Source: Macrolepiota albuminosa
Lineage: Eukaryota > Basidiomycota > Agaricomycetes > Agaricales > Agaricaceae
NCBI GenBank assembly: GCA_027475525.1
Contig: JAMWFC010000106.1
Location: 62,001-126,000, forward strand
Length of the DNA: 64,000 nucleotides
Reading direction: 5' to 3'
Position 1 is the stretch's first letter. Each line of letters starts with the position of its first letter. Below, piece by piece: positions 11,263 through 22,318 of the stretch. The notes under the pieces are model-generated. The model was not told the DNA's origin. It saw only the letters and a list, made by a program, of their open reading frames with translations, and did no database searches. Made by a program: the position numbers and the translations under genes.

Positions 11263-11895
11263 TGATATAATGCTATATCAGCAGTCAAAGATACAACATG
11301 CATCAGAAGTCAAAATAAACGTTTAATTATAAGCTAAAAATTGTAAGCCTCTTGATAGCAGTCTCAACAAAATATATCTCCAGCAAAGAGAAATTTTAGC
11401 ACAATAATTAAATAGTAGCACTGAGATAGATATAAAAATAAAAATTAGTATAACAAATATGTGATTAATGTTGAAAAAGCTGAAACAAAGAGTCATATAT
11501 AGCTAATAGGCTATGTGCTGTAAAAAAAAAAGTATAAATAAGCCCAGTAGAGTAGAAACCAGATAGACATTTAATATGCAAAGGCTCAGTGGTTTCCAAG
11601 GAGTGAATCACCTAAACTAGAGTTTATTGAACTTTTTATTAGAAGTCTATTAATAGACAAAGACTTGGTAGTTCTCAGAGAATGAACTACTTAGGCTGGA
11701 GTTTATTGAGAACAATTTGCTGCCTATCAGAATATTTGATATTCTGTGAAGCACCTCACTACATCAAATATTTATCAAGCAACAGTATGAATTAGAGGAA
11801 ACTTTCTGAATTATCAATAAGCTTCAGAATTACAGTATTACTTGCCTCTAAGTACTACACTAACAAGAGAAATATTTTTTTATATCAGACAACAT
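11263..11895 (+). mobile_element. Strongly mutated LTR of the gypsy-2 family
   Basis: The segment starts TGATATAATGCTATATC and aligns with the gypsy-2 LTR start TGATACGACGCTGTACC. Nearly every difference is a C-to-T or G-to-A transition. Later blocks match too: AGTCAAAATAAACGTTTAATTA, CAAAGAGTCATAT and GGCAAAGGCTC-like sequence near 11580. The AGTATAAATAAGCCCA TATA-like site near 11530 is conserved. No internal sequence adjoins it, so it is a solo or stranded LTR. The right end is approximate. Confidence 0.75.
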
Positions 11896-11896
11896 A

Positions 11897-11941
11897 CATG
11901 CAAGCATCTTAAATAGGGCCCCTATTTAAGATGCTTGCATG
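11897..11941. repeat. Perfect 22-bp inverted repeat with 1-bp spacer at a composition boundary
   Basis: The left arm at 11897-11918 (CATGCAAGCATCTTAAATAGGG) pairs perfectly with the right arm at 11920-11941; only base 11919 is unpaired. AT-rich decayed DNA lies to the left and normal-composition DNA to the right. Confidence 0.92.
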
Positions 11942-12319
11942 TTCAAGCTCGTCCTTCTCTAAACACGCTGTCTGCATCGCGAGGGATTTTGGACGAGCAA
12001 CAGGGAGAACATACCTGATTGCTCTTTCTGTTGTGTAGCGGTAGTGCGAGAGCTCTTCCTTGAGGAGGTTGCTAGTCATGTGTCAGTCTTGTACAATTGT
12101 AAAACGGAACACGCTCAACCTTACCTGCTGATTTCTTGTTCTTCCCAGCCGTTTTCCTAGTAGCCACGACCTCTTCATCCTCTGACTCTGAGGTGACCTG
12201 TGGAGGTGCCATTGGATGGTGTTGCACGCTGGTAGATGGTAATTGTCTAATAGGAGGAAATTTTATGAGTGAGCCACGATTGAAACAAACTGAACCGTGG
12301 GACAATATATCACCTCAGA

Positions 12320-15300
12320 TTGGTGTCCCCTTTCGAGTGCCTCGATCTAGCAAAATGCCAGCCCTACAGAATGGTCCACCGTTGCGAAATATGCAAGAGT
12401 ATCAAGCCCACAGCTCAGGGAGTGATCTCTCACATCTCCCAGACCAAGCACTGTCAAGAACGACTGCATGCTCAATACCCAGCATCAGCCACTCCAACAA
12501 TGACCAATAATCAAACCCCTGATTCTGACAATGGAGGCGATATGGATATGGATCCTCCTATTTTCCAGGAGATCCCAGAGAAGTCCGCCCCTGAACCCGC
12601 ACAAGAGCGAAGGCAAACAGGACATTCTTCCGAGCGCTTCATAGAGAATTTCCCGTATCCTGCAGGGACAACATACAGCCCCTGCAAGAGCGCATTTGAG
12701 CAAATCCGAGAGAAACAGGAATCATATGGTTTACCTGCATGTGCTCCGTTTGAGACAGTTCATGAATAGAAACTCGCCAAATGGCTGGAGACAGCAGGTT
12801 GCAGTCAGGAGAAGATCAACGAGTTCTTGAATCTAGAAACTGTAAGTTATTGAGGCAAGTCATCCCTACGAGTTACTCACTTTGTATCCCAGACCAACGA
12901 GAATCCTCCATCCTTCCATAATGCACGTAGCCTTTACCAGCTCATCGACCGTCTTCTGAGCAAGGCTGGGTGGACATGTACACCACTGCGTGTCACTGGA
13001 GATGTCCTTGGCCCTAACAGGCAGCCGCTCACAGAAGAGCTGGAGCTATGGATGCGCGATCCTCTTCAGGTGATACAAGAGCTGCTCGAGAATCCAGCAG
13101 CAAGTGACGCCAATGAGTACGCACCATATCGGGTGTACAGAGACAAAGAAAAGTCAAATAGGGAGTATGGGGAGATGTGGACAGGGAACTGGTGGTGGGA
13201 TACTCAGGTTAGCCTTTTATATTTGTCTCGAAGGCAGTGTATTCATATGACCTGCAGAAGAAATTGCCAGAAGGGGTGACAGTAACACCTGTCATTTTGG
13301 CATCAGATAAGACCTGCCTAACTTTGTTCAGTGGCGATAAGCAGGCGTATTCAGTTTATCTAGCAATCGGGAATACACCAGAGGAACGAAGGAGGAAGCC
13401 ATCAGCCAGAGCGATGATTCTCATTGGTTACATTCCAACTTCAAAACTTGAATGTTTCTCGGAGAAGCGACGCTCTGGCGAGCTGCACCAGCTTTTTCAC
13501 AAGAGCATGAGAACAATCCTGAAGCCGTTGGTGAAGGCAGGGAAGGAGGGTGTGGAGATGAGGTGCTCTGATAGATGGATTCGGAAAATCTTCCGAATCC
13601 TGGCGGCGTACATTGCGGACTACCTGGAGCAATGTCTCGTGGTCGGATGTAAGGAGAACTCCTGTCCCCATTGCCTTATTGAGCCAAAGAAGTGAGGAGA
13701 TTCTGACCACTCGAGAGCGTGAACACAGGCAGAAACTTTGACTGCACTGGATGACGAAGCAGCGAGCCGAGCAAATGGCACGCGAAGGACCTCGCCAGAG
13801 TTCAAGGATTGGTCCCTTCGTCCAATCAATCCGTTCTGGAGGGATTTGCCTCATTGCAACATCTTCGGTTGCATCACTCCGGACATTCTTCACCAGCTCC
13901 ATAAGAGAATCTTCAAGGACCATCTCGTCAGCTGGACCTCCGAAGTGCTTGGCAAAGAAGAAATGGACCAACGATTCATGGCAATGTCGCCCCATTCGAC
14001 CCTCCAACACTTCAAGAAAGGCATCTCACTCACCACTCAATGGACGGGAAGGGAGCATAAGAACATGGAGAAAGTGTTCTTGGGAATACTAGCGAACACG
14101 GTCAATGCGGATGTAATTGCCGCTTCGAGAGCTGCCCTTGATTTCATCTATTATGCTCAGTTTCACGTCCACACAGATGATTCGTTGGCTCAACTGGACA
14201 CCGCCTGGGCTACTTTCCATGCCCACAAACAAGTATTCATCGATCTTAACATTTGGGAACACTTCAATATCAGCAAGTTACACAATATACGACACTACAT
14301 CGACTTGATGCGTATGCTTGGGAGCGCAACTGGTTACAACACCGAGGCCACCGAACGCCTTCACATCGACTATGCCAAATTGGGATACAGGGCATCTAAC
14401 AAGAAGGATTACACAAAGCAAATGACACAATGGCTCACCCGTCAAGAAGCGATGCAGGACTTTGACGCATACCTGTCATGGGTGTATCCCAAGATGGCCG
14501 GGGAGGATGAGAGGAGTGATGATGAGCAGGATGAGGACTCTGTTAGGAGGGAATTGGGACAGGAAGGGGATGTCGAGGATTTTGAAGGAGATGACAATGG
14601 CACGACTCAGCCCCTAATCACCTATCAGATCGCAAAGAAACCGGCCTTTCCTCATATGTCAGTCCAGGACATTGAGGAAAAGTTTGAGATCCGTGATTTT
14701 CTGTACTACATCAAAGAGTTCCTTTGCAGACGTGACCTCCCTATGCCTCCCAATCTCACGTGCTCATCCACTTTTCCTGTATACCGGCAACTCGCCCTTA
14801 CACTTCCCACAATTCCTGAAACGGGTAGCCGACCATTGAACGACGTCATCATTGCATGACCTGCCAAGACTGCGCAATACACCACAGCTGGAATCCGACA
14901 AGGGCATGCTGCCCGATTCAGTACCGTCCTTGTCCGGAAACAGGGCAAGGGCGGTATACGTTCAGGACCTCACCAAGGTAAGCCTATCGTATTTGACCGT
15001 TCACGCACTGGCAGGTGGCAGGAGACTCGCCACCTTTACCAGATCTGGCTGTGGCTCAGGTTTGTGCAATCTTTCGGCTTCCCTCCCTTGATCAATCGCA
15101 ATTCCCACCTCTTCTCTATGTTCATTGGTTCAAACCCTTACGGAAACCTGCTGACAGCCTCCTCATGTACCATCTCAATAGGTCGGTCCACGGCTACCAT
15201 CTCCACGCATCAATCATCCCCGCCTCACAAGTCATATCAACGTGCCACCTCATTCCTTATTTCGGGCAGGAGATGGAGCCTTCATGGCATAATGACACTG

Positions 15301-15401
15301 TCCTTGCTGAGGCACCATCCTTCTACCTGAACCCTTATCTTTGGCTTTACGATTTCTACCACCTTCAGTACTTATTAAATCAACACCAATACCATCAATG
15401 A
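12320..15401 (+). pseudogene. Plavaka-type transposase, full-length but interrupted by stops
   Basis: The plus-strand gene reads through at least three small introns, for example GTAAGT..CAG at 12842-12892 and GTTAGC..CAG at 13208-13257. The N-terminus has a Cys/His motif (CEICKS..GVISHISQTKHC). The core carries VILASDKTCLTLFSGDKQAYSVYL, AIGNTPEERRRKPS, VEMRCSDRWIRKIFRILAAY and ENSCPHCLIEP. The middle part has FGCITPDILHQLHKRIFKDH and ATGYNTEATERLHIDYAK. The C-terminal part has FRLPSLDQSQFPPLLYVHWF. These features and their order fit Plavaka transposases, which I recognise from memory. In-frame stops interrupt it at 12767-12769 (TAG), 13693-13695 (TGA) and 14857-14859 (TGA); all fit CAG or CGA codons changed by C-to-T. 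Base composition is otherwise normal, so decay is recent. Start codon uncertain; I could not identify the transposon termini. Confidence 0.8.
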
Positions 15402-15559
15402 CCCCCTGCCAAACAAACTCGGGAGAGACGGCTTGCAGAAACGTACGAGTCAAGGCTACGTTTGCAGGGAATCCATCTAACAACCTAGTCACATATTATC
15501 CTTGTATATACAACCTTCCCAATGCACATCCTGATACTTATTAATGAATCTCTCCTCAG

Positions 15560-16208
15560 TCTTTCAGCTTCAAGAATCACGCTTAACTCAGAGCGGCATC
15601 ATTATCAACGGCAATGCTGCAATAGGTTTCCAGGCACTGGGACGCTAAACGAGCACACCACTGATGAGAGTGCCCATGCTTTCCCTTTACTCAACCACCT
15701 CGTCAACGTCGTCAACCCATGGTTTCATGCTCTATAAGCTCCTGAAGCCAGCACAACAACACCGTTCACGAGAGCTTCGCTTAGAAAGGTGGTCAGAGAA
15801 GCAAATCTCTAGACACGAGAATTGGCAGGTGAGCATCAACATGATTGGCGCCGAATTCATTTGACTGACATTCAGTTCACAGCAATACATTCAGCGCCAG
15901 CTCCGTACCCTTGCAATGTGCTGGCTTGGTAGTGGTACCACACATCAAAGCGATGAACCCATCCAGATTCATGTGAGCTAGGCTTCGATTCCGTCTAAAC
16001 TACTTGTACTCGTTCAAACTAACCAACTTTCACGCAGGTTCATCGTGAAGTCACCACTTCAGTCACGTATGGGTGGAAGGTCATGGGGTACACTTTTGGG
16101 AAGCGGATCTGCTGGGTAGTTGAGGATCATCATGGAATTTCATGGTACTGGGAGGATTTGGCTCGGGACTCGGAGTATAGTGACCCTCCACCATTGTATC
16201 ACGCCTGA
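15560..16208 (+). CDS. Unrecognised spliced gene downstream of the Plavaka transposase
   Basis: Plus-strand coding-like sequence is split by clean introns. One runs from GTGAGCATCAAC at 15831 to the CAG before CAATACATTC near 15884; another runs from GTGAGCTAGG near 15973 to TTTCACGCAG near 16038. Exons read SRELRLERWSEKQISRHENWQ, then YIQRQLRTLAMCWLGSGTTHQSDEPIQIH, then VHREVTTSVTYGWKVMGYTF and GKRICWVVEDHHGISWYWED, ending with TGA at about 16208. An upstream exon with LTQSGIIINGNAAIGFQALG may belong to it, but the join is not clear. I do not recognise the protein. Its position and orientation just behind the transposase leave open an accessory gene of the transposon, an independent gene or a relic. 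Exact start unknown. Confidence 0.45.
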
Positions 16209-16451
16209 CAGGAGTTTTAAATTACTCAACATCAAGTATATTCCCATCTACAACCCTACCTAATCTACAATATCTACGAGTTCCTATACATGCCCACCAA
16301 AAACGGCCAACTCTACTGAGGCACTGTAAGAATCTGCGAGTGATGGAGGTCTACAGAGACACTATCAATACTACAGACTGCTATCGATGCTACAACACCC
16401 TACTGCGGACGGCATGTCCTACGTAAACATGTTTGTTCTTGGTAGACTTGA
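16209..16451. other. Gap with no recognised gene, ends at a rearrangement breakpoint
   Basis: Normal-composition sequence continues to about 16451. Then a Tc1 TIR fragment and AT-rich DNA begin abruptly. No coding or repeat feature was recognised here. Confidence 0.6.
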
Positions 16452-16553
16452 TTTTTTACATGATTTAATCAGAAATTTAGGTACTTCTCATTCTTCATGC
16501 CAATGTCATTTTTCTAAAAGTATGAAACATTGAGATAGTTTTTTGAGCTACTG
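16452..16553 (+). mobile_element. Detached outer end of a Tc1/mariner TIR
   Basis: About 102 bp from the TTTTTTACATGATTTAATCAG edge to TTTTTTGAGCTACTG match the outer 100 bp of the Tc1 right TIR (2291-2390). TA follows at 16554-16555. No other part of a Tc1 element adjoins it. It is exactly the TIR portion missing from the left end of the copy at 23961-25993. Confidence 0.88.
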
Positions 16554-16650
16554 TATATTCTGCCCTGCTTGCACCTCAATGCCAATCTCAGTGGCCTTGA
16601 AACAGCAAATGTTGGCCCCCTTTATTGTCATTGATGCCTTGACATATGAT
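16554..16650 (-). repeat. Copy of a 102-bp coding repeat unit flanking the Tc1 fragment
   Basis: The reverse complement matches the repeat units at 26038-26300: GCTGTTTCAAGGCC, ATTGAGGTGCAAGCAGGGCAG and GAATATA. It is the expected left flank of the Tc1 copy whose right flank is at 25994. Confidence 0.75.
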
Positions 16651-16868
16651 TTAAATATAATCTGCATATCCTAAAATCAAAATCATGAGTTCAGAGTGCA
16701 ATTTGCAAATTCAATGCAACAATTGATCACAAAAATTTGCTTATGCATTATTGTTACTTCCATTGGCTTTTATTAGCCCTTGTATAGTCCTTGGAGCATA
16801 TATATGCAGGTTTGAGCTTATTTGCACATCTTATAAATCAAACAATATGTTTGGAGCATCTCTTTATC

Positions 16869-17193
16869 TGTCAGAAGACTCTTGATTTCTTTCTTCTTCC
16901 ACTCCTTATCTTGTCACTCTTATTTCATTCATTCTCTTATTTCTTCTGTCATTCTCTCATTTTACTGTTTCTATTCTTTCAACACTACCTGTTAGTACCA
17001 TTCTCAGCCTTTGAGGTTCCTTAGCTACTATTCAGACAAGTGTGGGCTCTTCAGCACCACTTCCAGACCATTTACATAAGCCAGAGTTTGCCTTTCTGAC
17101 TTTCAAAGTCCAGAGTTTTCCTGCCTTGTTTGTACAGTTGTTTATTTAAGCAATTCTTGAGTTTTTAAGGTTTTGTTGTACTATACAGTTGTT
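16869..17193 (+). repeat. 5' LTR of gypsy-1, 3' part deleted
   Basis: It matches the 3' LTR and the solo LTRs up to ACTATACAGTTGTTT. It then jumps straight to gag leader sequence, so the last 130 bp or more of the LTR and the primer-binding region are missing. Confidence 0.85.
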
Positions 17194-17218
17194 TACCCCT
17201 TGCCTCTTTGTTGCTTCT

Positions 17219-18332
17219 ATGACTCAACCAGCTCTCTCAGGTGCTCCCCTGGATGCTTCTGCCCCTCAGAATGATGCCTGGAGTTGCTTGCTTGCTCTAG
17301 AGACTCAAGTGCAGAATACTCAAGCTTTCCTCACCCTCCACACCACTGAACTTGCTGGATTATGTCAGGCCACAGACACCATCTCCCATTCTTTTCAGGC
17401 CCTCCTAGAGTGCATCCCTCTTACTCCTACCCCTCTCCAGGTGCCTTCAGTTAGGGCTGAGACATCTCCAGTCCCTCATTCTCAGGCCTTCCTCTCAGTT
17501 CATGCTAATATTCCTCACCTAGCCCTCCCAGACACATTCAATGGTAACTAAGCTATGGGCAAGTACTTCCTGCAGTCTTGTATCATCTACATTCAGCTCA
17601 GTGGTAGAGCCTTTCCCTCTGATGCTCTCAAGATTGCCTGGATTCTTTCCTACATGAAGTCTGGGTGAGCTTCAACATATATGCTATGAGTTTTTTGACA
17701 CTCCAGAGGAGTAGAGAGTTTTGGAAGTTGGGATCAGTTTGAGAAGGAATTTTGGACAGAGGACCCTGCTAAGGTAGCAGCCCTCACTCTTCAATATTTT
17801 CATCAATATAGATAGTGAAAGTGGATCTTAGATAAGTATATTGACTCCTTCAGAGCTCTGGCTAAACAGGCCTCCTACCCTGACAGTCTTCAGCTCTGTC
17901 TCACTTTCCAAGATGGCCTCCTTCCCTCTCTCATAGACTGGATTGACAGCATGGCTGAGGGATGACCTGATGATATGAGTATTGAGTCCTGGTATCAGGT
18001 AGCACATGATCAGTGGCAGCTTATGGAGTTATGATGTGAGCTCCACCATAGAACTGCTCCTCACTTCACCTCAGAAGTGTTTCCTTCTGCTCATTCTCCT
18101 CTCCAGCCTTCCTTCCCTTTTATGCTCCACCTCCCACTCAGGTACTCGCAGCATGTTCACTTCCTCTCAAAGTTCCAATGGATGTTGATGCCTCTCATCA
18201 ACATTTCTCACTTCCTCTTCTCTGTTGCCACTATGGTAAGCCTAGTTACTTCACTCAATATTGCTCTCAGAGGTTGGAGGTGCGCTATCTCTCAGCCTTC
18301 GAGCAGAAAGAGCTCCTTCTCCAGCTTCTGGC
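17219..18332 (+). pseudogene. Gypsy-1 gag with zinc knuckle remnant
   Basis: The ATG at 17219 opens MTQPALSGAPLDASAPQND. The Retrotrans_gag-like region follows: PDTFNGN, stop, AMGKYFLQSCIIYIQLSGRAF, then IAWILSYMKSG and DQFEKEFWTEDPAKVAAL. A nucleocapsid-type motif, LCCHYGKPSYFTQYC, lies near 18215-18262. Gag is broken by stops at 17549-17551 and later, including TGA and TAG at positions where Arg or Trp is expected. The reading is cut at 18332 by the reversed solo LTR; TGGCTGCCCAAAATG after the insertion continues the same region. Confidence 0.85.
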
Positions 18333-18835
18333 TGTAAGGGCGACCTCTAGAGGCTGTGGCTCAGTCACACAGCTGGCAGAGGGAGATCCAAAGTGTATTG
18401 GAATATATACTGACAATATCAAGGTAGCTACTCACCTGGCAGAGGGAGATCCAAAGAGAACAAGTCTGGGGATTCCCTATGCCAGGTTGGACGCTTCTGG
18501 GGCCTCTGAAGCATGAGAAACAACTGTACAGTACAACAAAACCTTAAAAACTCGAAAATTGACTAACCAAACAAGTGTGCAAACAAGGGAGGAAAACTCC
18601 GGACTTTAGAAGTCAGAAAGGCAAACTCCGGCTTATCTAAGCAGCCTGGAGCGGTGCTGAAGGGCCCACACTTGTCTGAGTGATAGCTAAAGAACCAGAG
18701 CACCTCAAAGGTTGAGAATAGTACTAACAGATAGTGTTGAAAAAGTAGTAACAGCAAAATGAGAGAATGATAGAAGAAATAAGGAAGTGAATGAAAGGAG
18801 AGTGAAAGAAGAAAGAAATGAGGAGTCCCCTGACA
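18333..18835 (-). mobile_element. Solo LTR nested in gypsy-1 gag (TSD CTGGC)
   Basis: On the minus strand it reads TGTCAGGGGACTCC to GGTCGCCCTTACA. CTGGC is duplicated at 18328-18332 and 18836-18840. It is the least mutated LTR of this family in the window, so it inserted after the host element. Its TATA-like TAAGCCGGAGTTTGCC stretch is conserved. Confidence 0.95.
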
Positions 18836-19079
18836 CTGGCTGCCCAAAATGCTTGAGAAATCCCTTCTCCTGAAATACAGACTGTATCAGAACCTTTGGA
18901 TGAGTCCTCAGGTCCTGTAGAGGCTGTAACAGAACTATTGGAGGAGTTGTTGAGTCCTGCCAGAGAGGGTTTTCAGTAGAGTGATAGATGAGTTGTATGC
19001 CTCTGCCGCTTAGTGCTAATTGGTTTGCATGTCTGTCTGTAGAATTGTTCAATATATTGCTCCCTGTTAACAATTCCTT

Positions 19080-21860
19080 AACTGAAACTGTAAGGACCTC
19101 CTCCGACGTACAAAGTACCTCCATGGTTAAAGCCTCAGCCAAGACTTCCTCTTCTTCTCCTCCTGTCCAATGCCCTTGTGTCCCAGCTTAGAAACAACAC
19201 CTTCCTTATTGCTATGTTGTTGCCTCTACTTCTTCTTTTAACTCTCTGCATCTAAATGTAGAGATTGAGACAACTGACACTTAGCAGACTTGGAGCATTG
19301 TAGCTTTCTTGGACATTGGTGCTACTGGATTTTTCTTGGACACCAACTCACTGCCTGGCCTCTCTCCCACCCTATTCCAGTCTACAACATTGATGGTATG
19401 CTCAATGAAGCTGGATCCATCTACTCAGTGGTGGATTTAGTCCTTTGTTACTAGATGCATTTTGAGTGTGCTGTCTTTGCAGTTACCAGCCTAGGAAAGC
19501 AGGACATGATACTTAGATTCTCCTGGCTGCATAACCACAATTCTGAAATTGACTAGGCCAAGAGTAAGGTGAGCATAAGCCGCTGCCCTTGACAGTGTTC
19601 CACATGTGCCAAGGAAGCTAGAGAGAAGTGTAGAGTGTTGGTTTGTGAGTGTGCTGCTATATAGGCTTGCCAAGTTGGACACCTCCTCTTTGCAGACCTT
19701 AACCTACTAGATCCTCCCCTCTTGGCGTTCCTTTATAGAGAGGCTTTCTATGAGGACGTTCAAGGTGTGGTGAGTGAAGCTTAGATGGAAGATGGATGCA
19801 AAGGTGAATTTGAGTATGCTCTTGACCCAGAGTCTCCAGGCAAGGCTATTAAGACTGGTAATAGAATTTATGTGACTACATTATAACCTTCATCAACTGT
19901 GGCAGAAATTAGAGGATTAGAGCTAATCAAACTACTTCTCAGTGGCTAGCTCAGACATTTGCTGCTAACTCTGCTTCAAAGTTGTTTCAAGATGCAGTTC
20001 CTCATCACCTGTAGGACTTTGAAGATATTTTCTCCAAGATGTACTTCAATTTTCTGCCAGAGCATAAGCAGTGGGACCATGCTATTGAACTCATGTCCAA
20101 TGCTGAGCTTTCTAGCTGCAAGGTCTATCCTCTCTCTCTTCAAGATCAGAATGAGCTTGATGCCTTCTTGCAGAAGAATCTAGACTCTGGTCACATCTCT
20201 TCTTCAAAGTCTCCAATGGCCTCTCCAGTCTTTTTTATTAAGAAGAAGGATAGATCTCAATATCTGGTTCAGGACTATTGAGTTTTAAATGCAATGACTA
20301 TAAAGAATTGCTACCTCCTACCACTCATTTCAGAGCTTATCAATAACCTCTGAGATGCACATTACTTTACCAAGTTAGATGTCTGCTGGGGCTACAACAA
20401 TGTGTGCATCAAAGAAGATGATGAGTAGAAGGCAGCATTTCAAACAAATCGTAGACTCTTTGAACATCTGGTGATGTTCTTTGGCTTCACTAACAGCCCA
20501 GCCATCTTCCAGACAATGATGAATGACTCTTGAATTGCAGGTCATCATGACAGATGGAAGACACTAAAGCTGGTTTCTCAGAATTACTGGTAGCCTCAAA
20601 CGTCATGGTATATGGGCTTCTACACCTCTATCTATGACCTCTGCCTTTGGACTAAGCCTTGTTGTCAGCCTCCTATAGGACAGCTTCATCCTTTGCCTAT
20701 TCTAGTTGAGTGTTAGAGTATAGCCTCAGTAGACTTCATTGTCGAGCAATCAGATTCTCATAGATACAATGCAATCATGGTGGTAGTAGATCTCTGTAGT
20801 GAGCATGCTCATTTCATTTCCACACATACTACTTGCTCCACCACGGGCACTGCCAACCTGTATTGAAAGCATGTCTGAAAACTCCATAGGTTGTCAGATG
20901 CCTATGTCTCAGACCACGGACTTCAGTTTGTGGCAGAGTTTATCAGAGAACTATTTGTCTTCTTCATGTCAATCTCTATACTTCTATAGCCTACCACCTC
21001 CAGTCTGATGGCCAGACCAAGCATATCAACTAAGAGCTAGAACAGTATTTCTGACTCTTTTATAATGAACGACAGAATGACTGGGATAACCTGTTATCAG
21101 AGGCAGAGTTTCAGTACAACAATCATGTACATGTGGCTACCCAGATGTCTTCTTTCCTTTCAAATACTGGTCGACATCCTTAAATAGAATTTGAGCCTCA
21201 TAGATGACCTTCTGAGAATAAAGCAGTCAATAAGTTTATAGATCAGATAAAGGCAGCCTAGGAAGAAGCTAAGGCTGCCTTCAACAAAGACAAAGGATGA
21301 CATGGCCCACTACTACAATCGTGAATGAACTCTAGCCTCCAAATACAAGCCTGGAGATCAAGTCTATCTAAATGCCTCAGACATTGCTACCATCTGGCCT
21401 TCTTAGAAAATCTTTCATTGTTGTCTAGGACTCTTCCCAATAATAAGGCAGATAGGTCTTTTAGCCTACCAACTCAAGCTGCCTAGTGGAATGAGTCAGC
21501 TCTATCCAGTCTTCAATGTAGTGAAGCTCTCTTTTGCACCAGATAATCTAATTCCAGGTTGATATCTACAGGCACCTCCACTTCCAGTTCTGGTAGACAA
21601 CAAAGAAGAGTATGAAGTGGAATGGATTCTGGACAGCCAACTCTTTAGGCACAAGCTTCAGTTCAAGGTCAAGTGGAAGGGCTATGGAATCAAAGATATT
21701 TTCTGAGAGCCACAGAAAAATGTTCATGCTCCTATCTTGGTTCAGGAATTTTATCAATAGCATTCCAATGCTCTCTGTGCAATCAGAGGCCTTTATTCTT
21801 TCTTTAAGGTCAACTAGGCCATCCAAAACTACTTCTATTCAGCATGTTGAGACACTGCAC
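19080..21860 (+). pseudogene. Gypsy-1 pol: protease, RT, integrase and chromodomain remnants
   Basis: Readable pieces in order: FLDIGATGFFLDTN (protease, near 19310) and FEDIFSKMYFNFLPEHKQWDH (near 20025). RT pieces are ASPVFFIKKKDRSQYLVQDY (near 20220), HYFTKLDVCWGYNNVCIKED (near 20360) and FGFTNSPAIFQTMMNDS (near 20480). Integrase pieces are GHHDRWKTLKLVSQNYW (near 20540), ASVDFIVEQ (near 20730) and YVSDHGLQFVAEFIREL (near 20900). The chromodomain reads YEVEWILDSQLFRHKL then FKVKWKGYG (21612-21690), with a TGA replacing the Trp expected before EP. The RT second catalytic box and the whole RNase H are absent: FQTMMND joins almost directly to the integrase, so an internal deletion of roughly a kilobase occurred. 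A polypurine tract AGAGGGGGGGATGA precedes the 3' LTR. Confidence 0.88.
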
Positions 21861-21877
21861 TCTAGAGGGGGGGATGA

Positions 21878-22313
21878 TATCAGGGGATTCCTCATTTCTT
21901 TTTTCTTTCAGTCCTTATCTTGTCACTCTCCTTTTATTCATTCTCTTATTTTACTGTTTTTATTCTTTCAACACTACCTGTTAGTACCATTCTCAGCCTT
22001 TGAGATGCTCTGATTCCTTAGCTACTATTCAGACAAGTATGGGCTCTTCAGCACCACTTCCAGACTACTTATACAAGCCAGAGTTTGCCTTTCTGATTTT
22101 CAAAGTCCAGAATTTTCCTGCCTTGTTTGTATAGTTGTTTATTTGAGCAATTTTTGAGTTTTTAAGGTTTTGTTGTACTATACAGTTGTTTCCCATGCTT
22201 CAGAGGCCCCAGAAGCATCCAACCTAGCATAGAAAATGTCTAGACTTGTTTTTTTTACCTCTCTCTCTGCCAGCTGTGTAACTGAGCCATAGCCTCCAGA
22301 GATCACCTTTACA
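21878..22313 (+). repeat. 3' LTR of gypsy-1
   Basis: It follows the polypurine tract. It starts TATCAGGGGATTCC, where the usual TG has become TA, and ends CCTTTACA. It lacks a stretch of about 60 bp (near GATATTGTCAGTACATAC) present in the solo LTRs. Confidence 0.88.
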
Positions 22314-22318
22314 TTATC

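Larger units (their letters stand above)
16869..22313 (+). mobile_element. Gypsy-1: decayed chromodomain Ty3/gypsy element (TSD TTATC)
   Basis: The element runs from TGTCAGAAGACTC at 16869 to CACCTTTACA at 22313. TTATC is duplicated at 16864-16868 and 22314-22318. The order is LTR, gag, zinc knuckle, protease, RT, integrase, chromodomain, polypurine tract, LTR, as in chromoviral Ty3/gypsy elements. It is dead: many in-frame stops, a large deletion between RT and integrase, a shortened 5' LTR, and a solo LTR of its own family inserted at 18333-18835. Most stops fall at Trp, Arg or Gln positions and fit C-to-T/G-to-A mutation. Confidence 0.92.

Noticed and set aside
13441..14010. 189-codon minus-strand frame opposite the Plavaka transposase
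   Set aside because: Its residues show no features, while the plus strand reads as transposase throughout.
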